A stretch of 64,000 nt of DNA from Chryseobacterium binzhouense (GCF_007474545.1 NZ_VKOG01000002.1:496001-560000); one strand, 5' to 3'; positions 34,418 to 48,253 are shown, counted from the first letter of the stretch. Program-made: numbers and translations. The notes: generated by a model from the letters alone, not told the origin.

Positions 34418-34431
34418 ATATTTTTGAAATA

Positions 34432-35718
34432 TTAAAACAACTCTTTTCTGATAATGTTCTGGCTTCTTTCAGGGCCTACCGAAACGAGATAGACATTAAT
34501 TCCTAAATATTCCTCTATAAATTCTATGTATCTCTGAGCATTTAAAGGAAGTTCATCATAACTTCTTGCTTTGGTTATGTCTTCTGTCCAGCCCGGAAGC
34601 TCTTCATACATCGCTTCGTAATCATATAGCTTGGTAGTGGAAGATGTAAAATAATCTATGATTTTACCGTCTTCTGTTTTGTATTTTGTAGCAATTTTAA
34701 TGGTGTCTATTCCTGTCAGTACGTCTAGTTTTGTAATCACTAAATTGTTGATACCATTGATCATACAAGCATGTTTTAATGATACTAAATCTAACCAGCC
34801 TGTTCTTCTTGGCCTGCCTGTCGTAGCACCGAATTCATGCCCAATTTGTCTGATCTTTTCACCCAATTCATTATCAAGTTCAGATGGAAACGGTCCGTTA
34901 CCTACTCTAGTACAGTAAGCTTTTGCTACACCAATTAGATTCTTGAGCGAAGTCGGCGGAACTCCGGCTCCGGTACAAACTCCTCCTGTTGATGGAGAAG
35001 ATGATGTCACATAAGGATATGTCCCGAAATCAATATCCAGCATTAGAGCTTGTGCACCTTCAAAAAGTACATTTTTACCCTGCTGAATAGCTTCATTCAG
35101 TTCAATTTCAGTATCAACAATTCTGTCCTGAAGCTGTTTTCCGATTTCTAGAAATTCGTTATAGATCTCTTCAACATCTAATGTCGGTTTTCCGTAGTAT
35201 TTTTCAAAAAGAGAATTTTTTACTTTTAGGTTTTTTTCAATTTTTTCTCTTAAAATTTCAGGATTAAGTAAATCTACCATTCTTATTCCTACTCTTGCAA
35301 TCTTATCTTCGTAACAAGGTCCGATCCCCTTTTTGGTAGTTCCAATCTGTGTGCCTCCATGCTCTTCTTCACGGTAAGTATCCAAGAGAATATGATACGG
35401 CATAATTACGTGAGCTCTTCTGCTGATAAAAATATGGTCCGTTTTAAGACCTTTTTCTTCAATCTGCCCCACTTCTTTCATGAAGGCTTTAGGATTAACA
35501 ACTACTCCATTGGCAATAATACATTTGCCTTTACACTGAAGAACTCCGGAAGGAAGAAGATGTAAAACAAATTTTTCATCTCCTACATAAACCGTATGAC
35601 CTGCATTATCGCCTCCTTGGAAACGTACAACATAATCTGATTTTGCAGATAAAACATCTGTGATTTTACCCTTCCCTTCATCTCCGTATTGAAGACCTAC
35701 AACTACGTAAGTTGACAT
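34432..35718 (-). CDS. purA: Adenylosuccinate synthase
   Basis: 428 residues, normal length. GLQYGDEGKGKI (catalytic Asp and P-loop), GGDNAGHTV (catalytic His), GPCYEDKIARVGIR, and the PurA signature FEGAQALMLDIDFGTYPYVTSSS. Converts IMP + Asp + GTP to adenylosuccinate. Well-formed promoter upstream (35742-35773) and terminator downstream: single-gene unit. Confidence 0.97.
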   Translation of the reverse strand: MSTYVVVGLQYGDEGKGKITDVLSAKSDYVVRFQGGDNAGHTVYVGDEKFVLHLLPSGVLQCKGKCIIANGVVVNPKAFMKEVGQIEEKGLKTDHIFISRRAHVIMPYHILLDTYREEEHGGTQIGTTKKGIGPCYEDKIARVGIRMVDLLNPEILREKIEKNLKVKNSLFEKYYGKPTLDVEEIYNEFLEIGKQLQDRIVDTEIELNEAIQQGKNVLFEGAQALMLDIDFGTYPYVTSSSPSTGGVCTGAGVPPTSLKNLIGVAKAYCTRVGNGPFPSELDNELGEKIRQIGHEFGATTGRPRRTGWLDLVSLKHACMINGINNLVITKLDVLTGIDTIKIATKYKTEDGKIIDYFTSSTTKLYDYEAMYEELPGWTEDITKARSYDELPLNAQRYIEFIEEYLGINVYLVSVGPERSQNIIRKELF

Positions 35719-35741
35719 ATTTACTTTATTTTAGATTCATG

Positions 35742-35773
35742 CAAAATTAGTTTTAAAAATATTGGTGGGCAAA
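35742..35773 (-). promoter_or_regulatory. purA promoter (TTTG-N20-TAATTTTG)
   Basis: On the minus strand TTTG (35770-35773), 20 bases, then TAATTTTG (35742-35749): an ideal Bacteroidetes -33/-7 pair, 24 bases before the purA start. Confidence 0.75.
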
Positions 35774-36047
35774 TTTGTGACTATTTTTATTGTAGAAGAA
35801 ATTTAAAATAATCTTATCCTGAATATTATAAATATTTTTAAAAGCTGATTCTAATCTAATCTACTTTTTGCTTTGCTTTGAGTAAACACCTTAGATTAGA
35901 TGTAAATAGTTTGAGGTAGTAAATTTTTAGTATGAGTCTGTGATTGTTACTCTATCATTATCCTGCTGTTTCAAACAGTTTTGAACAGGATAATAGAACA
36001 AAGAAGAAGGAAATGAGAAGGAAAGAAGGAAGAAAAAGGGCATAAAA

Positions 36048-36075
36048 AAACCTCATACATTTGTGTATGAGGTTT
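36048..36075 (-). terminator. rRNA operon terminator
   Basis: 12-bp perfect stem AAACCTCATACA / TGTATGAGGTTT with a TTTG loop right after 5S; T-run on the minus strand. Confidence 0.8.
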
Positions 36076-36084
36076 GAATAAAAA

Positions 36085-36192
<108 letters not shown>

Positions 36193-36219
36193 AGGCTGTA
36201 TATAAGATATCAGAGGGAA

Positions 36220-36282
36220 GATTTCAGATTTCAGATTTAAAAAAACTCTGTTATCTGATGTCTCATATCTGGCATCTGTTTT
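36220..36282. repeat. Heptamer array with inverted arms, 23S-5S spacer
   Basis: Left arm: AGATTTC, AGATTTC, AGATTTA (36220-36240). Right arm: TCTGTTA, TCTGATG, TCTCATA, TCTGGCA, TCTGT (36248-36280). Both arms keep strict 7-bp phase and are roughly complementary, giving an imperfect hairpin. A second such element lies at 39394-39456 on the other side of 23S. Confidence 0.65.
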
Positions 36283-36354
36283 TATCGGTAAATTTCATCA
36301 CAAAGGCAAAACCTTGATTGCACTTATAAGGCTTGTTTTAATGTAAACCAATAG

Positions 36355-39115
<2,761 letters not shown>

Positions 39116-39310
39116 TTTAGGTTACTCAAGCACTTATAAGTGCTCGGTTTTCTCTTTGTGATGTCTTTACCGTTAATGTCAATGATCTTTTTTCTTGTAC
39201 TAATGTAATATGTAAAATGTATTAATGACGGCTCCGTCACTATGCAGTACACATTTCCTGATATTACCCTCATACATTATATCTTGTACTTTCGTACATC
39301 ATACAATATG

Positions 39311-39384
39311 TGGAGAATAAGGGAGTCGAACCCTTGACCTCCTGCGTGCAAGGCAGGCGCTCTAGCCAGCTGAGCTAATTCCCC
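39311..39384 (-). tRNA. tRNA-Ala (anticodon TGC)
   Basis: 74 bases, minus strand: GGGGAAT acceptor, AGCTCAGCTGGCTAGAG D arm, loop CTTGCAC with TGC, GGTTCGACTCC T arm, discriminator A. In the 16S-23S spacer. Confidence 0.95.
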
Positions 39385-39393
39385 TCTAGTAGA

Positions 39394-39456
39394 CTTCAGA
39401 TGTCAGATTCTAGATTTCAGACTTAAAATCTGGTGTCTAATATCTCACATCTTCCC
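39394..39456. repeat. Heptamer array with inverted arms, 16S-23S spacer
   Basis: Left arm in 7-bp phase: CTTCAGA, TGTCAGA, TTCTAGA, TTTCAGA, CTTAAAA (39394-39428); right arm: TCTGGTG, TCTAATA, TCTCACA, TCTTCCC (39429-39456). CAGA units face TCTG units, as in the array at 36220-36282. Confidence 0.65.
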
Positions 39457-39469
39457 GTCTTATAATTAG

Positions 39470-39543
39470 TAGTCTCGGGCAGGCTCGAACTGCCGACCTC
39501 TACATTATCAGTGTAGCGCTCTAACCAGCTGAGCTACGAGACT
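39470..39543 (-). tRNA. tRNA-Ile (anticodon GAT)
   Basis: 74 bases, minus strand: acceptor AGTCTCG/CGAGACT, D arm AGCTCAGCTGGTTAGAG, loop CTGATAA with GAT, T arm AGTTCGAGCCT, discriminator A. First tRNA after 16S in the operon. Confidence 0.95.
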
Positions 39544-39548
39544 CTTTG

Positions 39549-39583
39549 TGTTCCGTGTTCCGTGTTCTTGGTTCCGGGTTATC
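39549..39583. repeat. Heptamer tandem repeat (TGTTCCG)
   Basis: TGTTCCG, TGTTCCG, TGTTCTT, GGTTCCG, GGTTATC in uninterrupted 7-bp phase between tRNA-Ile and 16S. Confidence 0.55.
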
Positions 39584-39745
39584 CGTATCCATTAACTCGT
39601 ACCCCGTCTCTCTGTTCCCTGATACTAATTTCTAGTGGGTTTTGTATTTTTTAATATATCAACCAAATAAAAAACTAAAGCTTTAACTTTAAGTAAGTTT
39701 TTTGTGTATTGCTACACTAATTTTGTTTAACGTTCTTCAACGCTC

Positions 39746-41565
<1,820 letters not shown>

Positions 41566-41579
41566 CGTATTTGCGAGTG

Positions 41580-41611
41580 CAAAAGTAAAAAATTATTTCT
41601 TATCAGCCAAA
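41580..41611 (-). promoter_or_regulatory. rRNA operon promoter (TTTG-N20-TACTTTTG)
   Basis: Minus strand TTTG (41608-41611), exactly 20 bases, then TACTTTTG (41580-41587): a consensus Bacteroidetes promoter directing transcription through both leader copies. Confidence 0.8.
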
Positions 41612-42006
41612 TGTTTCTCAAGAAAATTTTAAAGTTTTTTTATTAACCCTAACTCCTCAATCCCATTAAACCAACAATCTCCTGCGCTCCCCGTATCGGG
41701 ACTGCAAAGATACAAATCTTTTTTATTCCGGCAAGCTTTATTTTTAAAAAAATATTTCCAAAATAACCAGCCGCCCAAAGATTCATACCCCCTCTACTCT
41801 TACCCTTAAGTAATCCGTAAAAGAAAAGATCATAATTCTCTCCGCTTTTCAATGCTCTTCTGCGCTACCCTTAACTCTCGTCTTAAGTCCGGCAAAAATA
41901 CCAACTATTTCCTTTAAATTCCAAAATTATTTAACATAAAATTCATATTTAATCCATATTCACCCCTAACTAACTGGTTATTCGAAAGAAAAATTTTACA
42001 AAAGGG

Positions 42007-42041
42007 GAATGGTGAATGGTGAATGGTGAATGGTGAATGGT
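42007..42041. repeat. Five perfect GAATGGT heptamers
   Basis: Five uninterrupted copies of GAATGGT, then a degraded GGAGGATGGTGAAG. The most regular heptamer array in the window. Confidence 0.85.
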
Positions 42042-42218
42042 GGAGGATGGTGAAGAAAGAGGGAGGCTACAGACAGGAAGTGAGGGGCAGTCCGTAGGAC
42101 TGCTATATTGAAAATGTCAATTTGATTTACTTTACACTTAAGGCACCTAATGATTACTTATCCAAACAAGCTCAGTTATTGAAATTCTTTCCTCTTACCT
42201 TCTTATTTATAACTCTAA

Positions 42219-42253
42219 CTAACTCCTAATTCCTAACCCCTAACTCCTGACAT
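42219..42253. repeat. Degenerate CTAACTC heptamer array
   Basis: CTAACTC, CTAATTC, CTAACCC, CTAACTC, CTGACAT in strict 7-bp phase. Confidence 0.65.
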
Positions 42254-42408
42254 CTCCCCCAAATAGACCCAAGTGAAACAGCTTCCTTTTTCTGAAACAC
42301 CACCAAAAAACGCCGCTCAAAAAGATACAGCCTAAAACGGAAGAGAGATAAGGATAAAAGTTGAAACTTAAAATTTCAGGCAAATTTCTCAGAATTGTTT
42401 TTTTTATA

Positions 42409-42416
42409 TATCTTTG
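42409..42416 (+). promoter_or_regulatory. -7 promoter element of rpsP
   Basis: TATCTTTG, with TTTC (one mismatch to TTTG) 20 bases upstream at 42385-42388; leader about 45 bases to the ATG. Confidence 0.55.
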
Positions 42417-42464
42417 CACACTTAAATATTTAACCGGGACGAGTTCCCATAACAATCAAACATT

Positions 42465-43025
42465 ATGTCAGTAAAAATCAGATTACAAAGACACGGTAAA
42501 AAAGGTAAGCCTTTCTTTCACATCGTGGTTGCAGATTCCAGAGCAAGAAGAGATGGTAGATTCATCGAAAAAATAGGAACTTACAACCCAGTTACTAACC
42601 CTGCTACTATTGACTTGAACGTTGATGCTGCTGTAAAGTGGTTAAACAACGGAGCTCAGCCAACTGATACGGCAAGAGCTATTCTTTCTTACAAAGGTGC
42701 TCTTTACAAAAAACACTTACAAGGTGGTGTTGCTAAAGGTGCTTTTGATGAAGCTGAAGCAGAGAAAAGATTCAATGCTTGGCTTGATGCGAAAGATGCA
42801 AAAGTACAAGGTAAAGTTGATGGTTTGGCAACTGCTAAAGCTGATGCGAAAAAATCGGCTTTAGAAGCTGAGCAAAAAGTAAATGAAGCTAGAATTGCTG
42901 CTGCTGCACAGGCAGAAGCAGATGCAAAAGCTGCTGAAGAAGCTGCTAATGCTCCAGCTGAAGAGACTGCTGAAGGTGAAGCTCCGGCTGCTGAAGCAGA
43001 AGGAACTGAAGAAACTCAGGCTTAA
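42465..43025 (+). CDS. rpsP: 30S ribosomal protein S16 with long acidic C-terminal tail
   Basis: 186 residues; S16 proper is ~80-90. The N-terminal part ([40 protein letters not shown]) is a standard S16. After ~115 the protein is a low-complexity Ala/Glu/Lys tail, probably a charged helix ending in [17 protein letters not shown]. Tails of this kind occur in Bacteroidetes S16. Own promoter and terminator; rimM follows. Confidence 0.95.
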   Translation: MSVKIRLQRHGKKGKPFFHIVVADSRARRDGRFIEKIGTYNPVTNPATIDLNVDAAVKWLNNGAQPTDTARAILSYKGALYKKHLQGGVAKGAFDEAEAEKRFNAWLDAKDAKVQGKVDGLATAKADAKKSALEAEQKVNEARIAAAAQAEADAKAAEEAANAPAEETAEGEAPAAEAEGTEETQA

Positions 43026-43043
43026 TCTTTTTAAGAAATACAA

Positions 43044-43070
43044 AAAAGGCACGAAATAATCGTGCCTTTT
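43044..43070 (+). terminator. rpsP terminator
   Basis: 10-bp stem AAAAGGCACG / CGTGCCTTTT with a 7-base loop followed by T-rich sequence, 19 bases after the stop. Confidence 0.85.
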
Positions 43071-43114
43071 TTATTTTAAACTTTCAGATTCACAAAAAAT
43101 TTGATCGTTTCTCT

Positions 43115-43122
43115 TATATTTG
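43115..43122 (+). promoter_or_regulatory. -7 promoter element of rimM, next to the start codon
   Basis: TATATTTG followed by CAAT and then the ATG at 43127. With start of transcription 4-6 bases after the G, the mRNA would have almost no leader. Confidence 0.55.
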
Positions 43123-43126
43123 CAAT

Positions 43127-43669
43127 ATGAAAAAAGAAGACTGCTATTTACTAGGAAAAATAACCAGAAGACATGGTCTTGCCGGAAATGTAATCCTAAA
43201 ACTTGATACAGATCAACCAGAAATTTATAATAAACTTGATTCTATTTTTATAGAAATCAATGGGTTGCTGGTTCCTTTTTTTATTGCTAAATCTTCCTGG
43301 AGCAAAAATGATGCGTTGAATATTGCTTTTAAAAACTCCACTGAAGCATTGGTAGACCAGTCTTTAGGAAAAAATGTCTACCTACCCTTATCTACCCTTC
43401 CAAAACTTACCGGAAAGCAATTTTATTATCATGAAATTATTGGCTTTGAAATTTTGGATGATGCCGGAAACAATTGTGGCGTGATAAGATCTGTAAACGA
43501 TCAGACTGCTCAAAACTATTTTGTAACTAATCTGGATGGAAAGGAAGTGGTAATCCCGATCATTAAGGACTGGATTCTTGAAGTGAACAGAGAAGAAAGA
43601 TTCATCAAAATGCAGCTTCCGGAAGGTCTTATTGATGTTTTTTTGGCTCCTTCTAAAAAGGACGAATAA
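43127..43669 (+). CDS. rimM: Ribosome maturation factor RimM
   Basis: 180 residues. N-terminal YLLGKITRRHGLAGNVILKL and the C-terminal PRC-barrel (GFEILDDAGNNCGVIRSV...VVIPIIKDWILEVNREERFIKMQLPEGLIDV) are the RimM pattern. Needed for 16S maturation near S19. In many bacteria rpsP and rimM form one operon; here a strong terminator and a separate -7 element lie between them. Confidence 0.94.
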   Translation: MKKEDCYLLGKITRRHGLAGNVILKLDTDQPEIYNKLDSIFIEINGLLVPFFIAKSSWSKNDALNIAFKNSTEALVDQSLGKNVYLPLSTLPKLTGKQFYYHEIIGFEILDDAGNNCGVIRSVNDQTAQNYFVTNLDGKEVVIPIIKDWILEVNREERFIKMQLPEGLIDVFLAPSKKDE

Positions 43670-43678
43670 TTCAGTAAT

Positions 43679-44623
43679 CTAAAACCACATTCCAGTTAAT
43701 AATTTTTGTTCTAAAGCCTCAATCTGACGATACATTTTATTAAAGAATATTTTACGGTCGCGGTTGCCGGAGGTATTCAGCGATTTTGAATTTTTGATCT
43801 GGTGTTCAAAATAATTATGAGTTTCCTTACAGGTTTTCTCGTTATTAATTAAGAGATAACCAAACATATTTGTTGGAATTGCAAAAAGTGACCGTTGCGG
43901 ATGATGAAAAAAAATGTCATTGGAAAGATGCATCAGCTCATTTTCGTACAACTGAAATTTTGGATTGTTTTCTATTTTGTCTTCGATATATCTTATAAGT
44001 TCTTTCAGCTCAAAAAGGATAACCTGTGCTTCGTTCGTTTTCAGGTGTCCCGTTTCCGCATAGAATATAATCTGTTGTAAAATACTGGACACCGTCATAT
44101 CATTCCATAATTCAACAATATTCTGTTCTTCATATTTTTTCTTTAACTCCTGTGTGTCCAATTCAAAATCAGGTGGCGAAAATTCCAGAAAAGGAATAAA
44201 CACCTGCTTCGCATTCAGCAGATTCATCCATACATAAATTTTAAAACGGGAAAGCATGGAATCTGAAAGTGTATAAAAAAAAGGAATGTCTTTAGCAGAA
44301 TAATAAATCGTCATCTCTTCGGAAAGAGGAAGACTTTCAAAAACATTCAGATTATTCTGAAAAAAAGATTTTAGATCTTCTGTTCGTTTTACAGCTGTTG
44401 TTCTTTTAACCAAAATATGATGATCAGAATTTTGAAACTGATCCAGAGAAATCTGGAAATATCTTGCAAGTTCCAAAGCTTCTTCAAGACTGAACTTAGC
44501 CTTCAAAGATGTTCTTCTGTGTGCCGCATCATAACTGATATTAAGAATATTCGCAATCTCATCATTAAGAGATTTGTCGCCTATTTTTCTTCTAATTTCT
44601 TTAAGTAAAAGCTCCTGAAACAC
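43679..44623 (-). CDS. HTH-domain protein of unknown function
   Basis: 314 residues. Residues ~5-62 (LKEIRRKIGDKSLNDEIANILNISYDAAHRRTSLKAKFSLEEALELARYF) look like a Cro/BetR-type helix-turn-helix. The remainder (~90-314) is a helical region with no recognised domain. Such proteins are frequent in Chryseobacterium and probably act as regulators. Ends 10 bases from the end of rimM; own transcription unit. Confidence 0.65.
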   Translation of the reverse strand: MFQELLLKEIRRKIGDKSLNDEIANILNISYDAAHRRTSLKAKFSLEEALELARYFQISLDQFQNSDHHILVKRTTAVKRTEDLKSFFQNNLNVFESLPLSEEMTIYYSAKDIPFFYTLSDSMLSRFKIYVWMNLLNAKQVFIPFLEFSPPDFELDTQELKKKYEEQNIVELWNDMTVSSILQQIIFYAETGHLKTNEAQVILFELKELIRYIEDKIENNPKFQLYENELMHLSNDIFFHHPQRSLFAIPTNMFGYLLINNEKTCKETHNYFEHQIKNSKSLNTSGNRDRKIFFNKMYRQIEALEQKLLTGMWF

Positions 44624-44730
44624 AATTTGCGATTTTCACAAATTTAGGCATTTATTTTAATTTTTTATCGCATTCATTTTTGTGCTTTCTGCCAATAATT
44701 TTGAATTATAAAATTTTAAAATTCTGAACT

Positions 44731-45297
44731 ATGAAAAACTTTTTTTTAATTCTACTTCTTGCACTGTTTTTTAATTCCTGTGTTTCTTTTGATCGCAAAT
44801 TGATTAAAGATGATATGACAACACTTAAAAAAGAAAATGTTTCATTGATTAATGGAGAGTTTGAGTTTAAAGGATATGAGCACATTAATGCAGGAAACCA
44901 GAAATCTGACAGACTGCGAACTGTTGCGGAAATGCTTAATATAAAAAATCCCAATATTTCAGAATCTGATAAAGTATCTGTAAAAGCTGTTTCAAATTTA
45001 AAGGATAAAAGCTATGAAGTACAATTCAGGATCTTAAAAAATGACTCACTCAAATATTCATTTAAATATGACGCAAAACTTAAGAAAGGAGTATTGGTAT
45101 TAAAGAATCATACTGTAAAATGTCACGGAATTCCTTATTTGCTGGGCGGTTGTCTGGGATTTAAATCACAAATAGGACTTACCGGTAAGAACGGTTTATT
45201 TATACAGGATTATTATAATAACGACGGAGCCTTTCTCTTAATTATGGGATCGGGATATAGCATCAATTATGTAGAAAAATATAAAAGAATCCAATAA
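44731..45297 (+). CDS. Lipoprotein of unknown function
   Basis: 188 residues. Lipobox LFFNSC (Cys ~17). The rest is beta-rich (SYEVQFRILKNDSLKYSFKYDAKLKKGVLVL) with a GCLGFKSQIGLTGKNGLFIQDYYN segment; no family recognised. Alone between an HTH gene on the other strand and the CDP-alcohol phosphatidyltransferase, 26 bases from the latter. Confidence 0.65.
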   Translation: MKNFFLILLLALFFNSCVSFDRKLIKDDMTTLKKENVSLINGEFEFKGYEHINAGNQKSDRLRTVAEMLNIKNPNISESDKVSVKAVSNLKDKSYEVQFRILKNDSLKYSFKYDAKLKKGVLVLKNHTVKCHGIPYLLGGCLGFKSQIGLTGKNGLFIQDYYNNDGAFLLIMGSGYSINYVEKYKRIQ

Positions 45298-45323
45298 TGT
45301 TATTTTTAAATAAAATATAAAAC

Positions 45324-45923
45324 ATGAAAAATATACCTTATATTCTCATTGCCATACGCTTCATTTTAGCCCCTGTCATACTCTTATTAGCCTATTTCCA
45401 GAGTGAAGATTCCCAATTTTTAATTTTAGCTTTAATGTATTTCGGTTTATTAACTGATATCTTTGATGGAATTATAGCCCGAAAAATTGGTGTTTCATCC
45501 GAAAAATTAAGAAGACTCGACAGTCAGGTAGATTTGTTTTTCTGGCTATCATTAGGTTTTGCAGCCTATTTCCTTAATCCGGAAATAATAAAAAACGAAT
45601 GGAAAGGAATTGCTTTAATTTTCTTTATGGAAGCACTTTGTTATATCATAAGCTGGATAAAATTCGGAAAGGAAACCTCCACTCATGCATGGCTTTCAAA
45701 GTTATGGGGATTGAGTTTACTTTTAGCATTAACATATTTAATAGGGTTGCAAAAAGCCGACTGGACTTTCATCTTAACAATAATTCTGGGATTTATCTCT
45801 CATCTTGATGTTATTCTGATTATTTTAATTCTTCCAAAATGGCAATATGATGTTCCCAGCTCTTATCATGCATGGAAAATCAGGAAAGGAAAAGAGAGAA
45901 AGAAGTCTATCTTCTTCAACTGA
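45324..45923 (+). CDS. CDP-alcohol phosphatidyltransferase family protein
   Basis: 199 residues, about six membrane helices. The CDP-AP motif is D48-G49-xx-A52-R53-x8-[62]-xxx-D66-xxx-D70; position 62 is Leu where Gly is almost invariant. The four acidic residues are intact, so catalysis may be kept. Family members include PgsA and PssA; the alcohol acceptor is not readable. Confidence 0.82.
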   Translation: MKNIPYILIAIRFILAPVILLLAYFQSEDSQFLILALMYFGLLTDIFDGIIARKIGVSSEKLRRLDSQVDLFFWLSLGFAAYFLNPEIIKNEWKGIALIFFMEALCYIISWIKFGKETSTHAWLSKLWGLSLLLALTYLIGLQKADWTFILTIILGFISHLDVILIILILPKWQYDVPSSYHAWKIRKGKERKKSIFFN

Positions 45924-46012
45924 TTCATATTGAGAGCATAGTTTTTTCATCAAATAATGGATAAATAAATTGAATTAAAACAGCCTAATCCTCAAATTGC
46001 GCTGTTTTTTTG

Positions 46013-46020
46013 TAACTTTG
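46013..46020 (+). promoter_or_regulatory. -7 promoter element of asnS
   Basis: TAACTTTG, full TAnnTTTG match, about 40 bases before the asnS ATG. Confidence 0.55.
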
Positions 46021-46060
46021 CGCACATTAATTTTTAGACAAAAAATTTTATTATCAACAA

Positions 46061-47509
46061 ATGAAAAAGCAGACAATTAAGGAAATCCTACAGGATTACA
46101 AAAAAGTATTACATCATGACATTACGGTTTACGGCTGGGTAAGAGCTTTCCGTTCTAATCGCTTTATTGCGCTAAATGATGGTTCTACAATTAATAATTT
46201 GCAAATTGTTGTTGATTTTGAAAATTTCGATGAAGAAATAATTTCTAAAATCAGTACAGCAGCTTCTCTCAAAATTGTTGGTGAAGTTGTTGAGAGCCAG
46301 GGAGCGGGACAAACCGTAGAGATTCTGGCGAAAAAAATTACCATTTTAGGAGATAATTTTACCGAAGAAAGAGATAAAACAATTCTTCAGCCTAAAAAAC
46401 ACTCATTGGAAACTTTGAGAGAGCAGGCGCATTTAAGATTCAGAACCAATTTATTCGGAGCTGTTTTCAGAGTACGTCATGCGGTGAGTTTTGCCGTTCA
46501 TTCTTTCTTCAACCAAAACCAGTTTTTCTACATCAACACACCAGTTATTACAGGAGCCGATGCGGAAGGAGCCGGAGAAATGTTTGGAGTGACCAACTTT
46601 GATCTAAATAATATTCCAAGAGATGAGCAGGGAGATATTGATTTTTCTCAGGACTTTTTCGGAAGAAAAACCAATTTGACGGTTTCCGGACAGCTTGAAG
46701 GAGAAACAGCAGCAATGGGATTGGGAAGAATTTATACTTTCGGACCGACATTCCGTGCAGAAAATTCAAACACAACACGTCACTTAGCAGAGTTCTGGAT
46801 GATTGAGCCTGAAGTGGCTTTCAATAATCTGGAAGATAACATTGATCTTGCAGAAGATTTCTTAAAATATGTAATTCAATATGTTCTGGATCACTGCAAA
46901 GATGACCTGGATTTCCTAGACAAGCGTTTCGCAGAAGAACAAAAATCTAAACCTGAAAAAGAGAGAGCAAAAGAAGGTCTGATTGAAAAGCTTGAAAATG
47001 TAGTTTCTAAAAGATTCAAAAGAGTTTCTTACACAGAAGCTATTGAGATCTTAATGAACTCAAAGGAGAATAAAAAAGGAAAATTCCAATATCCGGTGGA
47101 GAATTGGGGAACCGATCTTCAGTCTGAGCATGAAAGATATCTGGTTGAGAAACATTTTGAAAGCCCGGTAGTATTATTTGATTATCCGAAAGAAATCAAA
47201 GCATTCTACATGAAACTGAACGACGACAATAAAACGGTTGCTGCAATGGATGTACTTTTCCCGGGAATTGGTGAAATAATCGGTGGTTCCGAAAGAGAAG
47301 CAAGATTAGATGTTCTAAAAACAAAAATGGCAGAAATGCACGTTGATGAGCACGAATTGTGGTGGTATTTAGATACCAGAAAATTCGGTTCTGTACCGCA
47401 TGCCGGATTTGGATTAGGATTAGAAAGACTGGTTCTTTTCGTAACGGGAATGACGAACATCAGAGACGTAATTCCGTTCCCAAGAACACCGAAAAACGCT
47501 GAATTTTAA
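46061..47509 (+). CDS. asnS: Asparaginyl-tRNA synthetase
   Basis: 482 residues. OB-fold anticodon domain at the N-terminus ([20 protein letters not shown]), then the class II core: motif 2 [25 protein letters not shown] and motif 3 [10 protein letters not shown], with [12 protein letters not shown] typical of AsnRS rather than AspRS. Charges tRNA-Asn. Own promoter and terminator. Confidence 0.96.
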   Translation: MKKQTIKEILQDYKKVLHHDITVYGWVRAFRSNRFIALNDGSTINNLQIVVDFENFDEEIISKISTAASLKIVGEVVESQGAGQTVEILAKKITILGDNFTEERDKTILQPKKHSLETLREQAHLRFRTNLFGAVFRVRHAVSFAVHSFFNQNQFFYINTPVITGADAEGAGEMFGVTNFDLNNIPRDEQGDIDFSQDFFGRKTNLTVSGQLEGETAAMGLGRIYTFGPTFRAENSNTTRHLAEFWMIEPEVAFNNLEDNIDLAEDFLKYVIQYVLDHCKDDLDFLDKRFAEEQKSKPEKERAKEGLIEKLENVVSKRFKRVSYTEAIEILMNSKENKKGKFQYPVENWGTDLQSEHERYLVEKHFESPVVLFDYPKEIKAFYMKLNDDNKTVAAMDVLFPGIGEIIGGSEREARLDVLKTKMAEMHVDEHELWWYLDTRKFGSVPHAGFGLGLERLVLFVTGMTNIRDVIPFPRTPKNAEF

Positions 47510-47523
47510 TTTTTAAAACATAC

Positions 47524-47550
47524 AATGTCTCTGAAATTTCCAGAGACATT
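47524..47550 (+). terminator. asnS terminator
   Basis: 10-bp stem AATGTCTCTG / CAGAGACATT, 7-base loop, followed by TTTTATTT. Confidence 0.85.
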
Positions 47551-47687
47551 TTTATTTGCTGATTATTGAAATTAAATTAATTTTACTTTTTATTGTTAAA
47601 TAAATTCAAACTTTGCTGGATAATTATAATTAAATTTTTACCAAATATTTAATGATCGGATTATTCAGCACTTGACCTATCGAAAGA

Positions 47688-48242
47688 ATGACCAAAAACG
47701 AAACCTTCAGAAACTGGATTGATCAGTATTCGGCTCCTTTACTGAAACGTGCCGTTTTTCTACTTTCAGACAAAACAGAGGCAGAAGACATTGTACAGGA
47801 CGTTTTTGTTGCTGCCTTTCATTCTTATGAATCTTTTGAAGGCAAAAGCAAGCCTTTAACGTGGCTTATGGCAATTCTTCAAAGAAAAGTTTCTGATTTT
47901 TACCGAAAAAAATACAAATCTGAACCTCATATCAGTTTTGATCATTATTTTGATGAAACGGGCTCATGGAGAAATGATGATGTATTGGCAGAATGGAACA
48001 TTTCAGATAAAGAAAACGAGCTGTTGAATGATTCTGATTTTAATCAAATATTTGATAGTTGTATAGAAAATTTACCGGAAAGATGGAAAATTCCCATAAA
48101 ATTGTATTATCTTCAAGAAAAAAAAGGAGAAGAAGTCTGTCAGGAATTAAAACTTTCTGCGACTAATCTTTGGAAGATTCTACAAAGAAGCAGGCTACAG
48201 CTAAGAGAGTGTTTGGAACTCAATTGGTTTTTGTCCACATAA
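47688..48242 (+). CDS. ECF-type RNA polymerase sigma factor
   Basis: 184 residues. Region 2 (LSDKTEAEDIVQDVFVAAFHSYESFEGKSKPLTWLMAILQRKVSDFYRK) and region 4 (ENLPERWKIPIKLYYLQEKKGEEVCQELKLSATNLWKILQRSRLQLRECLE). The linker is longer than in short ECFs. Followed 11 bases later by a zinc-finger anti-sigma-like gene and then DUF417 and msrAB, so it probably drives an oxidative-stress regulon (inference). Confidence 0.92.
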   Translation: MTKNETFRNWIDQYSAPLLKRAVFLLSDKTEAEDIVQDVFVAAFHSYESFEGKSKPLTWLMAILQRKVSDFYRKKYKSEPHISFDHYFDETGSWRNDDVLAEWNISDKENELLNDSDFNQIFDSCIENLPERWKIPIKLYYLQEKKGEEVCQELKLSATNLWKILQRSRLQLRECLELNWFLST

Positions 48243-48253
48243 ATGAACTGAAA

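Larger units (their letters stand above)
34078..34431. other. Intergenic region with a palindromic repeat element and the purA terminator
   Basis: 354 bases without a gene. Left part is AT-rich tonB leader. 34283-34380 holds a G+C-richer element with a perfect 10-bp inverted repeat (TTTTCTAATT 34312-34321 / AATTAGAAAA 34341-34350) flanked by AGCCCCGATTGAGCGGCAT and AGCGATAGCGGGAATTAGCTCC; its style recalls interspersed palindromes in related genomes (from memory). 34382-34417 is the purA terminator. Confidence 0.55.
35719..36084. other. Spacer between purA and the rRNA operon
   Basis: 366 bases without a gene. It holds the purA promoter, two inverted repeats (TCTAATCTAA 35850-35859 / TTAGATTAGA 35891-35900; TTATCCTG 35958-35965 / CAGGATAA 35986-35993 with an inner CTGTTT/AAACAG), a purine-only tract (about 35998-36040) and the rRNA terminator. 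Confidence 0.6.
41566..42464. other. Gene-free region between the rRNA operon and rpsP
   Basis: About 900 bases. It holds the rRNA promoter, two heptamer arrays (42007-42041, 42219-42253) and the rpsP promoter (-7 at 42409-42416). Short open frames on the minus strand (around 41650-41850 and 42240-42455) have no family features and are not called. Confidence 0.6.

Noticed and set aside
42007-42041. Heptamer repeats as a CRISPR array
   Set aside because: Units are 7 bp, contiguous and without spacers; no cas genes in the window.
41649-42455. Two ~70-codon minus-strand frames between 16S and rpsP
   Set aside because: One reads through a heptamer array, neither has a promoter or recognisable domain.
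43679-44623. Phage repressor
   Set aside because: Only the N-terminal HTH is recognisable and there are no phage genes nearby.
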